This document shows, piece after piece, positions 27,089 through 36,046 of a DNA stretch of 44,843 nt; position 1 is the first letter of the stretch, and each line of letters begins with the position of its first letter. The DNA comes from Nocardia carnea NBRC 14403. GTDB lineage: Bacteria > Actinomycetota > Actinomycetes > Mycobacteriales > Mycobacteriaceae. Made by a program: the position numbers and the translations under genes. Location: NCBI RefSeq assembly GCF_000308515.1, contig NZ_BAFV01000004.1:1-44843 (forward strand). Reading direction: 5' to 3'. Below the pieces are notes generated by a model that made no database searches, was not told where the DNA came from, and was given only the letters and a program-made list of their open reading frames with translations.

Positions 27089-27151
27089 CATGATCGGGTC
27101 ACGCGCGGAGGAGGTAGCGCAGCGTAACCACGCAGCGCTCCCGATCATGTC
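27087..27151 (+). repeat. Branched hairpin after the DUF2752 gene
   Basis: Twelve-bp perfect arms, 27087-27098 and 27140-27151 (GACATGATCGGG/CCCGATCATGTC), close a loop that holds an inner AGCGC/GCGCT stem and a consensus AGGAGGT. No start codon follows the AGGAGGT at a usable distance. It may be a terminator or a structured spacer. Confidence 0.65.
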
Positions 27152-27178
27152 GGAACAACTCTGATCCGAAAGGTGGAT

Positions 27179-27367
27179 ATGCGCGACTCACTGAAGGACC
27201 GGGTACGGGACAAAATGCTGCGGCAACTCGCCGAAGACGGCCCGGCCGGCCCCGAATCGGAGGACCCGCGCCTCATCTCGCTGGCAACCGATCTCGACGC
27301 CCTGGACAGTGTCGGCGAGGACGATCCGCTGGTCGAACAGCTGGCGGGCCGCTACCTGGTTTTCTGA
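27179..27367 (+). CDS. Small hypothetical protein, 62 aa
   Basis: A short acidic, soluble protein (MRDSLKDRVRDKM at the start, DLDALDSVGEDDPLVEQLAGRYLVF at the end) with no recognised family. AAAGG lies just upstream of the ATG at 27179; GTG 27173 is two codons earlier. Its last 16 nt overlap the end of the convergent M1 peptidase gene. It follows the DUF2752 gene after the branched hairpin. Confidence 0.6.
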   Translation: MRDSLKDRVRDKMLRQLAEDGPAGPESEDPRLISLATDLDALDSVGEDDPLVEQLAGRYLVF

Positions 27368-28695
27368 CCGGCGGGCGGCAACTGCGGTAGCGGTTCGGAA
27401 TACAACCAGTCCTGCCACAGCGGATGCAGCGGCGCCACGCTGTAATGGCCGACGAGATCGGTGAACTCCTCGGTGGAGACGGAGGCATGGCGGTGCCTGG
27501 CGGTCCAATCGCGGATCAACCGGAAGAACGCGGTATCGCCGAGTTCCAGCCGCAGGGCGTGCAGGGTGAGCGCGCCCCGTTTGTAGACGCGATCGTCGAA
27601 CATCAGGCCGGGCCCGGGATCGCCGACCACGATGCTCTGCGGCTCCCGGCGCAGCGTATGCCAGGCCGCCCGGGCCAGCTGGTCCGCGCTCGCGCCGCCG
27701 GCCGCTTCCGACCAGATCCATTCCGCATAGCAGGCAAAACCTTCGTGCAGCCAGATATCACACCAGTGCTGGATGGTCAGGCTGTTGCCGAACCACTGGT
27801 GCGCCAGTTCGTGCGCCACCAGTCGTTCCACACCGCGGCGGCCGTCGCAGTGGTTGGCGCCGAAAATCGAGATGCCCTGGGCTTCGATGGGGATCTCCAG
27901 CTCGTCCTCGGTGACCACCACCGAGTAGCTCTGGAAGGGGTACGGCCCGAAGCGGTCGCTGAACACCGACATCATCTCCGGCTGGCGGGCGAAATCGTGG
28001 TCGAACGCGGCGCGCAGTGTGGCCGGGACGGCCGCGTACATCGGTACCGGGGCGTTGTGATCGCTGAGCCGGTGCTTGCGGTAGCGCCCGATCTGCACGG
28101 TCGCCAGATAGCTGGCCATCGGTTCGGCCTGCTCGTAGACCCAGGTCGTCTGCCCGGCTTTGGTCTGTTTGCCGACGAGGTTGCCGTTGGCGAGGGTGTA
28201 GTACGGGGTGTCGGTGGTGATCGAGATGCGGTAGCTGGCCTTCGAACTCGGATGGTCGTCGCAGGGGAACCAGGAGGCGGCGCCGTTGGGTTGACTGGCC
28301 ACCAGCGCGCCTTCGGTGAGTTCCTCCCAGCCGACCTCTCCCCACGGACCCCGTACGGGTTTCGGCGCGCCGGCGTACTGGACGACGAGTTGCAGCATCC
28401 CGCCCGCGGGGATCCGCTGGCGGGGCGTGACGGTGAGTTTGCCGCGTTGATGGTTGTACTTGGCGGCCTTGTTGCCGTTGACCAGCACCTTCGATACCGC
28501 AAGGGTCTGGGACAGGTCGAGCGAATAGCGGGGGCGTTCGGCCGTGGCCACCGCGGTGATCACGGCGCGGCCCGCGAGGCGATTACTGGCGACCTTGTAG
28601 TTCAGCTCCAGTTCGTACCGCGAAACGCGATAGCCCCGGTTACCGTTCTGCGGCAGGTAGTCGTCGATGGGGGCGTCGTAGAACCTGCTCCCCAT
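27352..28695 (-). CDS. M1-family zinc metallopeptidase, possible poly-amino-acid-degrading enzyme
   Basis: A 447-aa M1 (gluzincin) peptidase, shorter than aminopeptidase N (~850 aa), with the N-terminal beta domain and thermolysin-like domain only. The zinc site is HELAH (295-299) with Glu318 in LHEGFA. The substrate loop reads IPIEAQGIS where aminopeptidase N has GAMEN, so it may not be a classical N-exopeptidase. No signal peptide is visible. It is translationally coupled to the upstream Pls-type synthetase (TGATG). In Streptomyces albulus, Pld enzymes that degrade epsilon-poly-lysine are reported as M1-type peptidases; a matching role here is inferred from context. Confidence 0.9.
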   Translation of the reverse strand: MGSRFYDAPIDDYLPQNGNRGYRVSRYELELNYKVASNRLAGRAVITAVATAERPRYSLDLSQTLAVSKVLVNGNKAAKYNHQRGKLTVTPRQRIPAGGMLQLVVQYAGAPKPVRGPWGEVGWEELTEGALVASQPNGAASWFPCDDHPSSKASYRISITTDTPYYTLANGNLVGKQTKAGQTTWVYEQAEPMASYLATVQIGRYRKHRLSDHNAPVPMYAAVPATLRAAFDHDFARQPEMMSVFSDRFGPYPFQSYSVVVTEDELEIPIEAQGISIFGANHCDGRRGVERLVAHELAHQWFGNSLTIQHWCDIWLHEGFACYAEWIWSEAAGGASADQLARAAWHTLRREPQSIVVGDPGPGLMFDDRVYKRGALTLHALRLELGDTAFFRLIRDWTARHRHASVSTEEFTDLVGHYSVAPLHPLWQDWLYSEPLPQLPPAGQKTR

Positions 28696-31600
28696 CAGCG
28701 GCCCGTCTCCTCGTCTGCCGAATCGTTGTCCGGGCTGCGGACCGGACCGGTCCAGGGCGCGATGGGGTTACCCCACCATCTCGTGGAGGGCGGTACCGTA
28801 TCGCCGCGCATCACCAGCGAGGCCGGACCCACGGTGGCGCCCGCACCGACAGTCGCGGCCGGTAGGGCGACGCAATGCGGTCCGAGGGTGGCGCCCGGCT
28901 CCAGGGTGACGGTGTCCATGGCCATGATGCGGTCGTGGAACAGATGCGTTTGCACCACACAGCCGCGTTCCACGGTTGCCCCGTCGCCGAGTGTCACCAG
29001 GTCTGCCTCCGGAAGCCAATAGGACTCGCACCATACCCCGCGGCCGATCTTCGCGCCGAGTGCGCGCAACCAGAGATTCAGTACGGGCGTACCGGTTGCC
29101 GCGCGGGCGAACCACGGCGCCGCAACGGTTTCGACGAAGGCATCCGAAACTTCGTTACGCCAGACGAAGGAACTCCACAGCGGATGTTCCTCGGCCCGGA
29201 TACGGCCCACCAGAACCCATTTCGCCGTCACCGCGCTCGCGCAGGCCACCGCGCCCGCGACCATGAGCACCACCCCGGACAGCAACCCGGCCGCCAGGAA
29301 ACCGAAACTGTCCGCCACGCGTGCGAGCGCGAACAGCACCCCGAGACCGATGGCGAAGGTTACGACCACCGCGGCCAGGCGGCAGGTTTCGAAGGCGCCG
29401 CGGAAGATCCGCAACCGCAGCGACGGGTCGAAAGTGCGGTCGGTATCGGCACTACCGGCTGCCCGCCGCAACCGGACGGGCGGGCTGCCGAGCCACGACG
29501 ATCCGGCCTTGGCCTTGCTCGGTGCCGCGGACAGCACAGCCACCAGGCCGTTCTTCGGCACCCGCCGGCCGGGTGCGGTCATCCCGGAATTGCCGAGGAA
29601 CGCGCGTTTACCGACCTTCGCCTCACCGATATGCAGCCAGCCGCCGCCGAGTTCGTAACTGGCGATCATCGTATCGTCGGCCAGGAACGCTCCGTCTGCG
29701 ACGGTGGTGAACTTCGGTAGCAACAGCACCGTGGAGGCCTCGACCCGTTTACCGACCTTCGCGCCGAGCAGCCGCAACCAGATCGGGGTCAGCAGGGAGG
29801 CGTAGAGCGGGAACAGGAATGTGCGGGCCGAATCCAGCAGGCGTTCGGTCGCCCATACCTGCCAGCCGACCCGGCTGCGCACGGGATGGTAGCCCTCGGT
29901 CAGGCCGATACTGAGCAGCCGGACCGCGACAACGGTCGTCACCGCGTACACCACCAGGCTGAACAGTGTCGCCACGGGCAGCCAGAGGAAGGCAGGCAGG
30001 ACGGCGCCGGTGAAACTCGCCGAATCCCGGACACCCCAAGCGATCACCGCGAGACCTGCCGCCAGCCCGGCCAGCGGTAGCGCGCCCAGCGCCAGTGAGG
30101 CGATTCCGTAGGCCACCACCCAATGCACGGCACGTTCGGGTGTCTGCGCCGGCCAGCGGTGCCGTGCCCGGCCGACCTTCACTGCCGGTGAGCCCGCCCA
30201 TTCCTGGCCGGCCTTCACCTTCCCCGACACTGCCGAACCGGCCGCGATCTCGGCATCCCGCCCGATCTTCGTACCGGGCAGCAGCACCGAGCGGGCCCCG
30301 ACGACCGCGCCTTTGCCCACCTGGATTGCACCGATATGCACGGTATCGCCGTCGATCCAGTAACCGGACAGGTCGACCTCGGGCTCCACACTGCATCCGT
30401 CGCGCAGCTCGAGCATGCCGGTCACCGGGGGCAGTGTGTGCAGGTCCACGCCCTTGCCGACGGTGGCTCCCAGTGCCCGGGCGAACGGCACCATCCACGG
30501 TGCGCCGGAGAGGTTTTCCGCCCCGCTGGCCTCGGCCAGCCGGACCGCGGCCCACAACCGCACATGTACCGGACCGCCGCGTGGATAACTCCCGGGCTGC
30601 ACGCCCGCGAGCAGGACGCGAGCCCCGGCGACACAGATCGCCATCCGGCCCAGCGGGGTGATGAACACCGCGAACAGCAGCGCGGTCCACCACCACGACA
30701 GGCGCGGCAACCACGGCAACATCTCGAACCAACCCGCGATACCCGCGGCCACCGCCAGCCAGGTCACCCATTGCAATCCGGTGAGAGTGGTGAGGGCGAC
30801 CGTCGCGAGGATCTGGATCAGTTGCGCCGAGCGCGGTGTCGGCTCGACCCGGCGGGTTTCGGCGGTGGCGCCCGGACCGGTGTCGTCGAGGAGTTCGGCC
30901 AGCGCGCCGAGCCGCGGATGGTCGTAGATATCGGCGACGGTGACCTGCGGATACCGCGTGCGTAGCGCCGATACCAGCTGCGCCGCCGAAAGCGACCCGC
31001 CACCGAGTTCGAAGAAGTCGGCTTCGGCGCCGGTGATCTCGGCGCCGAGGACATCGGTCCAGATCTGCGCCACCCAGGCGGGGGTGCCCGTGAGTCCGTG
31101 TTCGGTCCCGGAATCGGCACCGGCCAGCGGCCATGGCAGAGCGTTGCGATCGACCTTGCCCGAGGTCCGGGTGGGGAGTTCGGCGACGACGACGAGCCGC
31201 GGGATCATCGGGGCCGGAAGCTGCCCGGACAGTAACGTCCGCGCCGCGGCCAGGTCGTAATCGGCGGGGACGCCGGTGAGGTAGCCGATCAGCACCGGTG
31301 AGCCCGTGGCGGTGGTGCGTACCGCGGCGGCGGCACCGCTCACGCCGGGCAGATGCTGGAGCGCATTATCGATCTCGCCGAGTTCGATCCGGCGACCGCC
31401 GATCTTCACCTGATCATCCGCGCGGCCCAGGAAGATCAGACCGGCGCTGTCGTTGCGGACCAGATCGCCGCTGCGGTAGGCGCGATCCCAGCCCAGGGTT
31501 TCCAGCGGTGCGTATTTCTCTGCGTCCTTGACCGGATCGAGGTAGCGGGCCAGGCCGACGCCGCCGATCACCAATTCGCCGGATTCGCCCTCGCCTACCG

Positions 31601-32609
31601 GGCGACCGTCCGGGTCGACCACCGCCAGATCCCAGCCGTCCAGCGGCAGCCCGATCCGCACCGGCCCGGTGCCGTCCAGCAGCGCGGCGCAGGCGACCAC
31701 GGTGGCCTCGGTGGGGCCGTAGGTGTTCCATACCTCGCGGTCGTCGTCGGCCAGTCGTTCGGCCAGATCCGGTGGTACCGCTTCACCACCGAAGATCAAC
31801 AGCCGCACCGACTCCAGTGCTTCGGCCGGCCAGGTCGCGGCGAGGGTGGGAACCGTGGAGACCACGGTGATGCCCTGCCGGACCAGCCACGGGCCCAGAT
31901 CGGCGCCGGTCCGCACCAGCGCGCGCGGCGCCGGAACCAGGCAGGCACCGTGTCGCCAGGCCAGCCACATCTCCTCACAGGAGGCGTCGAAAGCAACCGA
32001 GAGCCCGGCCAGGACGCGATCGCCGGGGCCGAGCGGGTTGCCGCGCAGGAACAGGCGGGCCTCCGCGTCGACGAAGGCGGCGGCGTTGCGATGGGTGACG
32101 GCGACCCCCTTCGGTGTGCCGGTGGAACCGGAGGTGAAGATGATCCAGGCATCGTCGTCCACCGAAGGAGCGGCGGGTTGCCCGCCGATTGCCGGTTCGG
32201 GTTCGCGGTCGCCGACGGGTTCGATCCCCGTCGCGGTGGCGATGGCGGTGACCTGCGCCTCCCCGAAAACGAGCCGCGCCCGCTCCTCGGGGTCGTCGGC
32301 ATCGACCGGAACATAGGCGGCCCCGGCATGCAGTACTGCCAGAATCGTCAGATACAGCTCCCAGGTGCCCGACGGCATCCGGACACCCACCCGATCACCC
32401 CGCCGGACCCCGGCCGCCCGCAGCTCCCGGACCGAACGATCGATCTCCAGCAGCAATTCGGCGTAGGACAGGGTGCGATCGGCGGTCGCGACAGCAGGAA
32501 CATCGGGGTGAAGAGCGGCCGTCTCGGCGAGCACATCGACCAGCGTGCGCGCCGGTGGCGCCGCCTCGGCGCGCCGGAGCCCGCTCACCGTTTCGAGCTG
32601 CGCCTGCAT
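28695..32609 (-). CDS. Pls/PosA-family non-ribosomal peptide synthetase (poly-epsilon-lysine synthetase-like)
   Basis: A 1304-aa single-module enzyme, close in size to Streptomyces albulus Pls (~1319 aa). The adenylation domain (about 20-490) has IIFTSGSTGTPKG (156-168), FDASCEEMW, NTYGPTE (295-301) and catalytic Lys485 in TSGKVDR. The carrier domain has FFELGGGSLSA with phosphopantetheine Ser539. The rest holds about six transmembrane helices and three soluble segments with hexapeptide (left-handed beta-helix) repeats such as VHIGAIQVGKGAVVGARS, the Pls arrangement that joins residues without condensation or thioesterase domains. The product should be an isopeptide-linked homopolymer of a basic amino acid. 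ATG 32609 is the likely start; GTG 32657 is possible. A candidate -10 (TAAACT, 32698-32693) lies upstream, and I see no gene in 32610-33002. Confidence 0.93.
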   Translation of the reverse strand: MQAQLETVSGLRRAEAAPPARTLVDVLAETAALHPDVPAVATADRTLSYAELLLEIDRSVRELRAAGVRRGDRVGVRMPSGTWELYLTILAVLHAGAAYVPVDADDPEERARLVFGEAQVTAIATATGIEPVGDREPEPAIGGQPAAPSVDDDAWIIFTSGSTGTPKGVAVTHRNAAAFVDAEARLFLRGNPLGPGDRVLAGLSVAFDASCEEMWLAWRHGACLVPAPRALVRTGADLGPWLVRQGITVVSTVPTLAATWPAEALESVRLLIFGGEAVPPDLAERLADDDREVWNTYGPTEATVVACAALLDGTGPVRIGLPLDGWDLAVVDPDGRPVGEGESGELVIGGVGLARYLDPVKDAEKYAPLETLGWDRAYRSGDLVRNDSAGLIFLGRADDQVKIGGRRIELGEIDNALQHLPGVSGAAAAVRTTATGSPVLIGYLTGVPADYDLAAARTLLSGQLPAPMIPRLVVVAELPTRTSGKVDRNALPWPLAGADSGTEHGLTGTPAWVAQIWTDVLGAEITGAEADFFELGGGSLSAAQLVSALRTRYPQVTVADIYDHPRLGALAELLDDTGPGATAETRRVEPTPRSAQLIQILATVALTTLTGLQWVTWLAVAAGIAGWFEMLPWLPRLSWWWTALLFAVFITPLGRMAICVAGARVLLAGVQPGSYPRGGPVHVRLWAAVRLAEASGAENLSGAPWMVPFARALGATVGKGVDLHTLPPVTGMLELRDGCSVEPEVDLSGYWIDGDTVHIGAIQVGKGAVVGARSVLLPGTKIGRDAEIAAGSAVSGKVKAGQEWAGSPAVKVGRARHRWPAQTPERAVHWVVAYGIASLALGALPLAGLAAGLAVIAWGVRDSASFTGAVLPAFLWLPVATLFSLVVYAVTTVVAVRLLSIGLTEGYHPVRSRVGWQVWATERLLDSARTFLFPLYASLLTPIWLRLLGAKVGKRVEASTVLLLPKFTTVADGAFLADDTMIASYELGGGWLHIGEAKVGKRAFLGNSGMTAPGRRVPKNGLVAVLSAAPSKAKAGSSWLGSPPVRLRRAAGSADTDRTFDPSLRLRIFRGAFETCRLAAVVVTFAIGLGVLFALARVADSFGFLAAGLLSGVVLMVAGAVACASAVTAKWVLVGRIRAEEHPLWSSFVWRNEVSDAFVETVAAPWFARAATGTPVLNLWLRALGAKIGRGVWCESYWLPEADLVTLGDGATVERGCVVQTHLFHDRIMAMDTVTLEPGATLGPHCVALPAATVGAGATVGPASLVMRGDTVPPSTRWWGNPIAPWTGPVRSPDNDSADEETGR

Positions 32610-33002
32610 GTACCCGGCCCACCTTCCATCGCCCAGCCGACGGACTCGTTTTCCCACACGAGGGTTACCGCCCGGCAAACAGCGGTCGAACGAGTTTATT
32701 GGCGGGCAGGTGAGTACGGGGTTCCGGCCCCTGTGTCTCGGGGTATCCGCGGCGCCGCGAAGCTCGCCCCTGGAGTACGACGGGATCCGCGTGGGGACCT
32801 CCGGCTCCAGATGAACGGTTGACGACCTCGCGCAGCCCGGCGAGGCCGGACCACATCCAGAGCGGCTCCACTCGCCGCCGTGGCCGCCAGGCGCAGCCCG
32901 GCTGTCGGCCGGCCTACGGAAGGTCGAAATTCTCCGCACACGCTGAAGACCCTGGGGTCAGGCGGACCGGGCCGCCGAAGGGGCGGTTCTGGCTGCTCCC
33001 GC

Positions 33003-33563
33003 TCAGTCGACGTCGTCGGCGAGGGGCGTCGGGCGGTAGTAGCGGCCCTTGTAATAGAGCAGGGGGGCTGTCGGGGGTTCTTCTTCGGTGTCGTCGTGGA
33101 CCTTCACCACCCGGCCCACCACGAGGGTGTGGTCGCCGATCGGGATGAGCTGCTCGACGGTCGTACGCAACCACAGTGGAGTGCCGTGCAGGACCGGTTC
33201 TCCGGTGTCCAGGGCCGACCACAGGGCGGGGTCGCTGAAGCGGTGCGCCGCGGTGCGGGCGAACCGCTGGGCGAGATGGCGCTGATGTTCGCCCAGGAAA
33301 TGGATCACCACCGATTGCGCGGCGGTGAGTGCGGTGAGGCTGGAGGAGGTATCGGCGATATTGAACGAGATGAGCGGCGGATCCAGGGACAGCGAGGCGA
33401 ACGATGTCGCGGTGAAACCGACCGGCCCGGTGGGCGAGTTCAACGTCACGATGGTGACGCCGGACGGGTAGTGCCGCATCGAGGCGCGATATTGCTCGGC
33501 GGTGATCCCGCTGAGATCGTCGGGGATCCGGATTCCGGTCTCGGGCCGTGGTGCTTCGGTCAC
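33003..33563 (-). CDS. Flavin reductase family protein (NAD(P)H:FMN)
   Basis: A 186-aa flavin reductase-like domain. The start of the fold is [12 protein letters not shown], then [21 protein letters not shown], the FMN-contact region of the family, and [11 protein letters not shown] near the C-terminus. Such proteins supply reduced flavin to two-component monooxygenases; no monooxygenase is adjacent. GTG 33563 lies 7 nt after TAGCGT on the minus strand. Confidence 0.92.
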   Translation of the reverse strand: MTEAPRPETGIRIPDDLSGITAEQYRASMRHYPSGVTIVTLNSPTGPVGFTATSFASLSLDPPLISFNIADTSSSLTALTAAQSVVIHFLGEHQRHLAQRFARTAAHRFSDPALWSALDTGEPVLHGTPLWLRTTVEQLIPIGDHTLVVGRVVKVHDDTEEEPPTAPLLYYKGRYYRPTPLADDVD

Positions 33564-33570
33564 CCAGCCG

Positions 33571-33576
33571 ACGCTA
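33571..33576 (-). promoter_or_regulatory. -10 element of the flavin reductase gene, leaderless type
   Basis: TAGCGT on the minus strand lies 7 nt before the GTG at 33563. Confidence 0.45.
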
Positions 33577-33632
33577 CGCCCGGATCGTGCCGATCGCGCC
33601 GGGCGGCCCGCTGGGTGGGAGGCCCTTCCGGA

Positions 33633-34106
33633 TCACTCCACATCGAGGGACAAGCCGGCGGTGATCCGGAGGAGTTCGGAGTAGGAGGTGCGGAATACGG
33701 CGCCCGGGTAGCCACCGGCCGCGACCAGCTCCCCGAACCGGGACAGTGTGCTGTCCACCCACGTGGGCAGGTTCGCGGGATGACCTACCGGCGCGATACT
33801 GCCCGGCAGCTGTCCGGTGTACTTGACGGCGAGATGCGGGGGCGCCGCGACGAGCTCGCCGTCCAGCCGTGCGCCGGTACGCGCGGCATCCACCCGATGC
33901 GACGCGGAAACAAGCAGCAGTATCGGATCGTCACCCAGCAGGAAGACCTGTGCCTGCACCAATGCCCCGGGTGCCACATCCATCGCGTGCGCGGTCTCCG
34001 CGGGACCGGCCGCGGATTCCGGGACGGTGACGATCAGACCGTGGTGTCCGCGCGCTATCAAAGTATCCGAGACCCGGCAGGTTATCGGTGGAAGCGACCT
34101 GCGCAT
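33633..34106 (-). CDS. YbaK/EbsC-type aminoacyl-tRNA deacylase domain protein
   Basis: A 157-aa YbaK/ProRS-INS-fold protein. The family segments are LVQAQVFLLGDDPILLLVSASHRVD, the LAVKYTGQLPGSIAPVGHP region that forms the active-site loop, and GELVAAGGYPGAVFRTSYSELLRI. Members hydrolyse mischarged tRNAs such as Cys-tRNA(Pro). ATG 34106 lies 6 nt after TACTCT; GTG 34112 is two codons earlier. Confidence 0.88.
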   Translation of the reverse strand: MRRSLPPITCRVSDTLIARGHHGLIVTVPESAAGPAETAHAMDVAPGALVQAQVFLLGDDPILLLVSASHRVDAARTGARLDGELVAAPPHLAVKYTGQLPGSIAPVGHPANLPTWVDSTLSRFGELVAAGGYPGAVFRTSYSELLRITAGLSLDVE

Positions 34107-34112
34107 GGCCAC

Positions 34113-34118
34113 AGAGTA
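34113..34118 (-). promoter_or_regulatory. -10 element of the YbaK gene, leaderless type
   Basis: TACTCT on the minus strand lies 6 nt before the ATG at 34106. Confidence 0.5.
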
Positions 34119-34222
34119 AGGCGAATCGGGCTCCTGCGCCGCCGTTTGTCCGATGACCGCCCGGGTGTCCCGGCGAGTGGACAGGCCCCGCCCAGCGGTC
34201 CGGAGCGATATGGAACGGGCAT

Positions 34223-34228
34223 TAGTCT
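34223..34228 (+). promoter_or_regulatory. -10 element of the crotonase gene, leaderless type
   Basis: TAGTCT lies 6 nt before the ATG at 34235. No ribosome-binding sequence is present between them. Confidence 0.5.
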
Positions 34229-34234
34229 GGACCG

Positions 34235-35056
34235 ATGACAGATTGGCAGGCTTTCACCGTCGAAACCAACGATCGCGTCGCCCGGGTGACGCTCACCGGC
34301 CCGGGTAAAGGAAACGCCATGGGCCCGGATTTCTGGCGGGAACTGCCGGAGATCTTCCGCGCCCTCGACGCCGACCCCGAGGTCCGGGCGGTGGTACTCA
34401 CCGGTTCGGGTAAGCATTTCTCCTACGGCCTCGACCTGCCCGCGATGAGCGGCACCTTCGGCCCGCTGATGGCCGACCGTGCCCTGGCCGCGCCCCGCAC
34501 CGATTTCCTCGGCGAGATCCGGCGCCTGCAGGACGCGATCACCGCGGTGGCCGAATGCCGTAAACCGGTGATCGCCGCCGTCTCGGGCTGGTGCATCGGC
34601 GGCGGCCTGGACCTGATTTCCGCCGCGGATATCCGCTACGCCAGCGCCGAGGCGAAATTCAGCCTGCGCGAGGCCAAGGTAGCGATCGTGGCCGATGTGG
34701 GTTCGCTGCAGCGGCTGCCCGGCATCATCGGCGAAGGCCACCTGCGGGAGCTCGCGTACACGGCCAAGGACATCGATGCCGCGCGTGCGGAGAAGATCGG
34801 CCTGGTCAACGATGTCTACCCGGACCAGGACGCGGTGCTGGAGGCCGCCCACGCGACCGCCCGGGAGATTGCCGCCAACCCGCCACTCGTGGTCCAGGGC
34901 GTGAAAGATGTCCTCGGTCAGCGCAACGCCGCCGCGGTCACCGAGGGCCTGCGCTACGTGTCCGCCTGGAACGCTGCCTTCCTGCCCTCCGAGGACCTCA
35001 CCGAAGCCATCCAGGCAGTTTTCGAGAAGCGCACTCCCGACTACAAGGGCCGTTAG
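34235..35056 (+). CDS. Crotonase/enoyl-CoA hydratase family protein, dienoyl-CoA isomerase-like
   Basis: A 273-aa crotonase. The oxyanion-hole segments are KHFSYGLDLPAM and AVSGWCIGGGLDLISAADIRYA. The acidic residues in SLREAKVAIVADVGSLQRLP fit delta3,5-delta2,4-dienoyl-CoA isomerases (EchA21-like in mycobacteria) better than classical hydratases. The role would be in degrading unsaturated fatty acids with misplaced double bonds. It faces ppa across the first copy of the structured repeat. Confidence 0.92.
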   Translation: MTDWQAFTVETNDRVARVTLTGPGKGNAMGPDFWRELPEIFRALDADPEVRAVVLTGSGKHFSYGLDLPAMSGTFGPLMADRALAAPRTDFLGEIRRLQDAITAVAECRKPVIAAVSGWCIGGGLDLISAADIRYASAEAKFSLREAKVAIVADVGSLQRLPGIIGEGHLRELAYTAKDIDAARAEKIGLVNDVYPDQDAVLEAAHATAREIAANPPLVVQGVKDVLGQRNAAAVTEGLRYVSAWNAAFLPSEDLTEAIQAVFEKRTPDYKGR

Positions 35057-35244
35057 CGAGGACTTCTCCTCGCAAGCGCGGCTCCTCCGGTGGTCACGCA
35101 CGTAGAACCGGCTGTGATTACGCACGTAGAGCCGAACGCCGAGTAGGCGAACCGAGCGCCGTACGCCGGGTTCGAGGGAGGTCGGCGTCGATCGCGACCG
35201 GCGGGCAGCTTCTACCCCGGGATCCCCAACGCAACCACGGTGGT

Positions 35245-35363
35245 GCCGAGTTCAGCGAGGCCCTGAAAGGTTTCGGCCCGTCCCTGCTTTCCGTGCTCGA
35301 TGCGATGCGGCGCAGCCGCGAGTGTCGAGTGCGGAAAGCAGGGACCAAGGGGGGGCCGAAACC
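35245..35363. repeat. Structured palindromic repeat, copy A
   Basis: A conserved flank (GCCGAGTTCAGCGAGGCCCT) leads into a long hairpin. The outer stem is 35269-35279 with 35353-35363 (11 bp, GGTTTCGGCCC). The main stem is 35280-35293 with 35332-35345 (14 bp, GTCCCTGCTTTCCG). Inner CTCGA/TCGAG and GCGGC/GCCGC stems surround a conserved GATGCGATGCG. It fills most of the 334-bp gap between the convergent crotonase and ppa genes and is a likely bidirectional terminator. Confidence 0.8.
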
Positions 35364-35390
35364 CGCGCCGACGGAGTCGGCGCCAAAGAC

Positions 35391-35882
35391 TCAGTGCCCG
35401 CCTTTGTCCTTCAGACGCTGGAAGGACGCCTCGATCTCGGTCTCGGCCTCGGCGCGGCCGACCCATTCCGAGCCCTTGACGTACTTGCCGGGCTCGAGGT
35501 CCTTGTACCGCTCGAAGAAATGCTTGATCGCGGCCAGTTCGAATTCCGGAACGTCGGCGAGGTCCTGGATATGGTCCCAGCGCGGGTCGCCGGCGGGAAC
35601 GCACAGGATCTTGTCGTCGCCGCCCGCTTCGTCGGTCATCCGGTACATGGCCACCGGGCGGGCCTCGACGATGACGCCGGGGAACACCGAGTCCGGCAGC
35701 AGTACGAGGGCGTCCAGCGGATCGCCGTCTTCGCCGAGAGTGTCCTCGATGAAGCCGTAGTCGGCCGGGTAGGCCATCGAGGTGTACAGGAACCGGTCGA
35801 GCCGGACCCGTCCCGTTTCGTGGTCGACCTCGTACTTGTTGCGCGACCCCTTGGGGATCTCGATGGTGACGTCGAACTCCAC
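35391..35882 (-). CDS. ppa: Inorganic pyrophosphatase (family I)
   Basis: A 163-aa soluble pyrophosphatase that pulls biosynthetic reactions forward by splitting PPi. The signature [10 protein letters not shown], the Glu/Lys/Tyr set ([16 protein letters not shown]) and the late [10 protein letters not shown] segment are all present. Length and sequence match M. tuberculosis Ppa (162 aa). GGAAGGAG lies 5 nt before the GTG at 35882, which decides the start over the longer ORF from 35993. It diverges from dacB as Rv3628 does from Rv3627c. Confidence 0.97.
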   Translation of the reverse strand: MEFDVTIEIPKGSRNKYEVDHETGRVRLDRFLYTSMAYPADYGFIEDTLGEDGDPLDALVLLPDSVFPGVIVEARPVAMYRMTDEAGGDDKILCVPAGDPRWDHIQDLADVPEFELAAIKHFFERYKDLEPGKYVKGSEWVGRAEAETEIEASFQRLKDKGGH

Positions 35883-36046
35883 GCCAACTCCTTCCGCTGC
35901 TCTCACGATGCACCGTGGTGGCCGGCGCCGGCCGGCGCACCCGGTTGTTCGCCGAGAACGGTAGCGGAACACCGATAGGGTTGTCGGCGGCACATGGGTT
36001 CGGCGGGGTCCATTGTCACGGACAGTACGAGGGAGACGGCGGCAGC

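Noticed and set aside
31353..32822. Plus-strand open frame of 489 codons
   Set aside because: Antisense to the adenylation domain of the synthetase.
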